Shown here: positions 41,602 through 44,818 of the stretch, piece by piece
Layout of the letters: every line of letters starts with the position of its first letter
Position numbering within the stretch: position 1 is the first letter of the stretch
Assembly (NCBI GenBank): GCA_023375785.1
Contig: SZWC01014988.1
Span: forward strand, 4,482 to 49,299
Origin: Penium margaritaceum
Lineage: Eukaryota; Streptophyta; Zygnematophyceae; Desmidiales; Peniaceae
Reading direction: 5' to 3'
DNA length: 44,818 bases
Position numbers and translations under genes: made by a program
The notes under the pieces: generated by a model
The model's database searches: none
Seen by the model: the letters and a program-made list of their open reading frames with translations, nothing else
Told to the model about the DNA's origin: nothing

Positions 41602-43190
41602 CGTTGGAATTTGCAAAATGGCATCCAAAGCTTGTTGGACGAGTTTTCCCTTCTGCGTCACTCTGGGGGCACTTGTCATGAACAACTCGTGAAGGGGGAC
41701 TCAAATATTTGAGTCTTCAAAACCCATTTTGTTTTTACCCCACCCCCTCGTTCTCGGTCTGGAACGAGGAGGGTATTATCCTAAACTTGTGAGTGTACAC
41801 GAGTTTTTTATGTTTTAAAGTCAAAGTTCATACTAAAAAGCTTGAGTTTTGTTTTCTACACAAGGGCATAGAATCGTCGCATGTAAGGCATGTATGATGA
41901 TTTTGTACCGACTTCTCTTGTGCGCCTCTTGCTCTCCTTTATGACCAATCACCCTCCAAATATACACTTGGTTTCCACTGTACATCATATACTTGCAAAT
42001 CACTAGAAAGTGATGTGAAATCACGTTCCAGTGATGTGCAAGTGATTTGTAGTGATTCACTCCCCGCCCCTTTGCCAAAATAACTTGTACATCTGAATCA
42101 CAACATTATGCACTAGTATACATTTAGTACCCATCTCCACACACAGTATCCCCATGCGCTCACTACATACACAACTTCTCCTCCAGCATTCACTTGGATA
42201 TCTGAATCACAACATTATACACTAGTGTACATTTAGTACTCATCACCCCATACACTCCCCCCACACACTCACCATATAGACCCTCCCATTCCCACATTCA
42301 CTTACACATGTGAATCACACCATTATACGCTAGTGTACTCTTCATACCCATTTATATAAACACTCCCTCCATACACTCACCAAATACAACCCCCTCCTCC
42401 CTTCAATCATGTAAACATCTAAATCACAACATTTTACACTATGGTACATTTAGCACCCATCTCCACATACACTCCCCTTAAACACTCACCACAGCTACCG
42501 TCCCACACCCCCCTCCCACATTCACGTGCACATATGAATCACAATATTATACACTAGTGTACACTTAGCACCCATCTCCCTATACGTTCCCTGAATACAC
42601 TCACCATATACAAACCCCTCTCTCGCTCGTCCCCCCTTCTCTCCCCTCTACATTCATTTGCACATCTAAATTACAACATTGTACACTACTGCACATTTCG
42701 CACCCATCTCCCCATACACTCCTCCCATACACTCTCCACATACAACACCCCCCCTCCAAGATTCATTTTCATATCTGAAGCACACCATTATACATCAGTG
42801 TACATGTAGCACCTATCTCCATGTACACTCCCCCAACACACTCACCACATTGTTACACTCCATGTCAGAAACTTCATGTAACCTTCACACATCATCATAC
42901 AAAACTATAAATCAATATGACAATGTACAAAAGGACCCCGATCAACCATACCTCACCCTCGTTGCCTCTCATCCACCGATCGAGCTACCAGCTCGATTTG
43001 CACCTAGTGGCTTGCCGCCGGGCGGCCGGCTGGTCACTTGACCGGCCGCCAGCCATCTAGCCGGCCAGCCGGTAGCCTGTGGGTGCCTGGCCACCGGCCA
43101 GTCCTTGCAATAGCGAGGGGTGGCTGCAACCCACTCTCTCGCTGAGAGTGGCTTCCAAGGTGCGAGGGCCGAACCGGCCCTTCCTCTACA
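41602..43190 (-). repeat. Element I 5' LTR, expanded
   Basis: Starts CGTTGGAATTTGCAAAATGGC (decayed TGTTG) and ends CCTTCCTCTACA. The first 340 bases align with 39109-39440 and the last 250 with 39500-39771. About 1 kb of extra sequence (42000-42940), mostly the tandem array, lies between them. Confidence 0.68.
42084..42862. repeat. Seven-unit tandem array
   Basis: Units start at about 42091, 42200, 42308, 42417, 42532, 42664 and 42773, with spacing of 108-132 bases. Each opens with ATCTGAATCACAACATTATACACTAGTG-type sequence, continues with a GTACATTTAGTACCCATCTCC-type block and ends in a C/A-rich stretch. Perfect copies of the palindrome TACACTAGTGTA lie at 42218-42229 and 42550-42561; others are one to three changes away. 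Confidence 0.85.
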
Positions 43191-43601
43191 GGTCATTGGC
43201 GTGATTTGCATTTTTTTCACATTGTCTATCCATCGATCGGTGCCGGACTATGGCATGTGTACAACAGCATCGTACGGCAGAATATTCTGAATAAGATCAG
43301 GTGGTGCCTTGGTTGAATGTGTGCACCATGTTAGAGCCAAAACAATGGTTTTGGGCTGGTTTAAGGCAAACTCACCTGCCGCAGCTAGCTCGTTGCCTGG
43401 TGCCCGTTACATTTTCTTATGCCATACTTCTGTCATTTGCCATTTCCTTGTGCACTATGATTCCTTTTGAAGCTATGCCCTTCTGTTCTGCTAGGGCCTT
43501 GTTTTTCTCATATCTACCTCACTTGGCAATGTGTGCATTGACTAGGACAGTTCTCCCACATAAGCAGTAGGAGTGGTAGGAATGTCTCACATATTTTCTC
43601 A
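43191..43601 (+). repeat. Element H 3' LTR, second part
   Basis: Aligns with the remaining 410 bases of C's LTR, including AACAATGGTTTTGGGCTGGTT against C's AACAGTGGTTTTGGGCCGGTT, and ends TTTTCTCA like C's TTTCTCA. Confidence 0.75.
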
Positions 43602-44009
43602 TCTATGTGAATGAATACGCAAAAACATATACACAGTGCTTAATTGCTTTGGTAGTAATAAAGTAATATTCTGTTGTGTACTCCCTTTGGTCGAGGAAGG
43701 TTTCTCCTTCAACCCCCCAAGTTGAGGTGTGTCTTGAGGAGAAGTTGGTTTGATAGGGGAGCCTCAGAGCAATTTGGATTGAATGTCAGAATTTCATGTC
43801 AGCCTTTGTAGTCTCAAGAAGCAGAGAAGGAAGAAAAAAAGACAAGCAACACAACTATTGGGTACTTGAGTGCCAAGGAGTGAACAACATCGATTGGAGA
43901 ACAACAATCTCAGAAGGATCTCTAAATGCTGTAATTCTATACTTGTGTACGATACTTAAAAAAACAAAAATGGGATATAAAATTATAAGGAAGAGAGCTC
44001 TCAAGTGGT
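43602..44009. other. Intergenic stretch downstream of the LysM gene
   Basis: AT-richer sequence with no coding motif. On the minus strand it lies just after the LysM stop and probably contains that gene's 3' untranslated region. No clear polyadenylation word in the right orientation was found. Confidence 0.4.
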
Positions 44010-44381
44010 TCAGTAACGCACTCTGCGAGCCTTTTTGGAAAGAGGAGGTGGTACCCGCACACCAACAGAGTTGGGTGTGCATATGGTTTTCCCTACAAAC
44101 AGCTGCCTCGGTGTGCACCGGAATCCATAGTTCAAAGCTGCCATTTGCTCCAAGGTGCTGAAATACTGTGCAAAGAGACTGAGGCACGTGTCGCCACGGA
44201 CAATTCCTCGTGGGTTGCTGCCAGGTGGGCACAGTCGGAATGAGGTTGTGTCCGCTGAAACACATACCTGCAACATGCAAAGCACCGAAAAACAGAGACT
44301 AACCAGGTAGCACATACCGGAAACTCCAGAAAGCACGAAGACATGAACATAGAATAGAAGACAGGATGGCGCCAAGAGCAT
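44010..44381 (-). CDS. Small secreted LysM-domain protein, two exons
   Basis: Minus strand. Exon 1 (44381-44318) encodes MLLAPSCLLFYVHVFVLSGVS, a signal-peptide-like hydrophobic stretch. A 63-base intron (44317-44255) runs from GTATGTG to TTTCAG. Exon 2 (44254-44010) follows, giving 102 residues. Residues 39-82 form one LysM domain: IVRGDTCLSLFAQ, then LNYGFRC and LFVGKTICTP, matching the family pattern V-x-x-GDTC...LN-x-G-x-x-C...L-x-VGx-x-IC-x-P. Four cysteines (30, 45, 68, 80) suit an extracellular disulfide-bonded fold. LysM domains bind GlcNAc-containing glycans such as chitin or peptidoglycan. The tail is Lys/Arg-rich. The intron is inferred; without it the frame is also open upstream, so exon 1 is less certain than the domain. 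Confidence 0.68.
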   Translation of the reverse strand: MLLAPSCLLFYVHVFVLSGVSGMCYLVSLCFSVLCMLQVCVSADTTSFRLCPPGSNPRGIVRGDTCLSLFAQYFSTLEQMAALNYGFRCTPRQLFVGKTICTPNSVGVRVPPPLSKKARRVRY

Positions 44382-44795
44382 TCGTAACTGCTGCAGAATA
44401 GGGAGTGATAAGGCCAAGAGAGGAGAGAAAAGCAGTACAAATTGGAACCTAAAGGGGAAGGGACAGGGGGGGAATGCTAAAAAAGAATCAAGGGAACGTG
44501 TACGTTGAGCACAGGCCATGGAGAAGGGCAAGACAGTGTTAGGACTAGAAGCCTGGAAGGGGGAAGGTGAAGGGGGGGAAAGGGAGGGCAGCAGGTGTTT
44601 CAGGAAAAGACAGGGAGTAAGTAGAACCATTGGAGGGAACAAGAGGGAACTAGCAAGTTGGGGGAATGCAAAGAGGAAATTATGGGAGGAGAAAGGTTGG
44701 AGGGGGTTGAGAAGATAGTGGGGAAGGGGTAAGGAGTACGACGCACAATCAAGAAAGATAGAAAGAGATGTATGTGAACAGTGAGACAAAGGGAC
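44382..44795 (-). promoter_or_regulatory. Probable 5' region of the LysM gene
   Basis: On the minus strand this is strongly pyrimidine-rich (CTCTC, CCCTTCC, TTCCCCC runs), as often seen in plant 5' untranslated regions and core promoters. No clear TATA box was found. A long open frame crosses it without codon character of a real protein. Confidence 0.35.
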
Positions 44796-44818
44796 GCACA
44801 CACACACACATACACACA
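44796..44818. repeat. CA microsatellite at window end
   Basis: Alternating CA dinucleotides with one T interruption, running to the last base. Confidence 0.85.

Larger units (their letters stand above)
39109..43190 (-). mobile_element. Element I: chromodomain Ty3/gypsy remnant
   Basis: Two diverged LTRs (39109-39771 and 41602-43190) share blocks such as GGAGGGTATTA, TGAGTTTGCA/GTGAGTGTAC and a GC-rich CCGGCCGGC stretch. They enclose only 1.8 kb. The minus strand of that stretch encodes the end of a gypsy integrase plus a chromodomain (separate entry), so most of gag-pol has been deleted. The right LTR is enlarged by a tandem array. The element lies inside the 3' LTR of H; flanking bases (TTTAT, GGTCA) do not form a clear target duplication. 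Confidence 0.78.
36411..43601 (+). mobile_element. Element H: 3' half of a C-type copia, split by I
   Basis: H begins in the hinge: GATGGGGGATTCTAGGTCGG and the words around it align with C near 12490. Decayed reverse transcriptase, RNase H and a 3' LTR of C type follow. The LTR is divided at 39108/43191 by element I. The two parts add up to 662 bases, against 661 in C. No gag or integrase lies to the left, because element G occupies that side. It is older than G and I, which sit inside it. Confidence 0.82.

Noticed and set aside
42084..42862. CRISPR-like array
   Set aside because: Units are diverged head-to-tail repeats of about 110 bases with no constant repeat/unique spacer pattern, and the DNA is eukaryotic.
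39104..43195. Target duplication for element I
   Set aside because: TTTAT on the left and GGTCA on the right do not match; boundaries may be off by several bases.
44010..44807. Single long minus-strand frame of 265 codons covering the LysM domain
   Set aside because: The N-terminal 180 codons are low-complexity Pro/Leu/Ser from pyrimidine-rich DNA. A spliced model with signal peptide explains the region better.

Overview
The window reads as nuclear DNA of a land plant or another streptophyte. It is dominated by LTR retrotransposons of plant type. Two of them have the standard plant primer-binding site TGGTATCAGAG, which pairs with the 3' end of initiator tRNA-Met. One chromodomain Ty3/gypsy remnant is present. 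The only likely host gene is a small secreted LysM protein with a short intron at the right end. There are no bacterial-type operons, rRNA or CRISPR arrays. The species cannot be named from this sequence; a repeat-rich charophyte, bryophyte, lycophyte or fern genome would fit.

Layout, left to right. 1-1883: no gene recognised. 1884-7684: element D (minus), a copia-related element without a polymerase; it carries a CCHC motif and a long, broken, acidic coiled-coil-like ORF. 7716-27525: element C (plus), an old copia of the same LTR family as D. Inside C, at 12651-24605 and flanked by CCCTC, lies element B (minus copia). Inside B, at 15359-21657 and flanked by ATGAC, lies element A (plus copia), the youngest and best preserved. 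LTR divergence by eye rises from A (about 5%) to B (about 9%) to C (about a quarter), which agrees with the nesting order. 27646-32961: element E (minus copia, B-related). 32962-34335: element F (3' half of an A-related plus copia). 34341-36410: element G (5' half of an E-like minus element). 36411-43601: element H (3' half of a C-type plus copia). H's 3' LTR is split by element I (39109-43190, minus), an internally deleted chromodomain gypsy element whose right LTR is swollen by a seven-unit satellite-like array. 43602-44818: flank holding the LysM gene on the minus strand.

The families interlock. A, B, E and G all carry a primer site matching the anticodon stem-loop of initiator tRNA-Met ('half-tRNA' priming, as in Drosophila copia and yeast Ty5). 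C and D use the ordinary 3' end of the same tRNA. D has no enzymes and was probably mobilised in trans by C-like elements. No retroelement protein here is clearly intact: all carry stops, frameshifts or lost key residues.

One technical flag: a single N at 19954 joins two identical 250-base copies of A's reverse-transcriptase segment, which looks like an assembly artefact.
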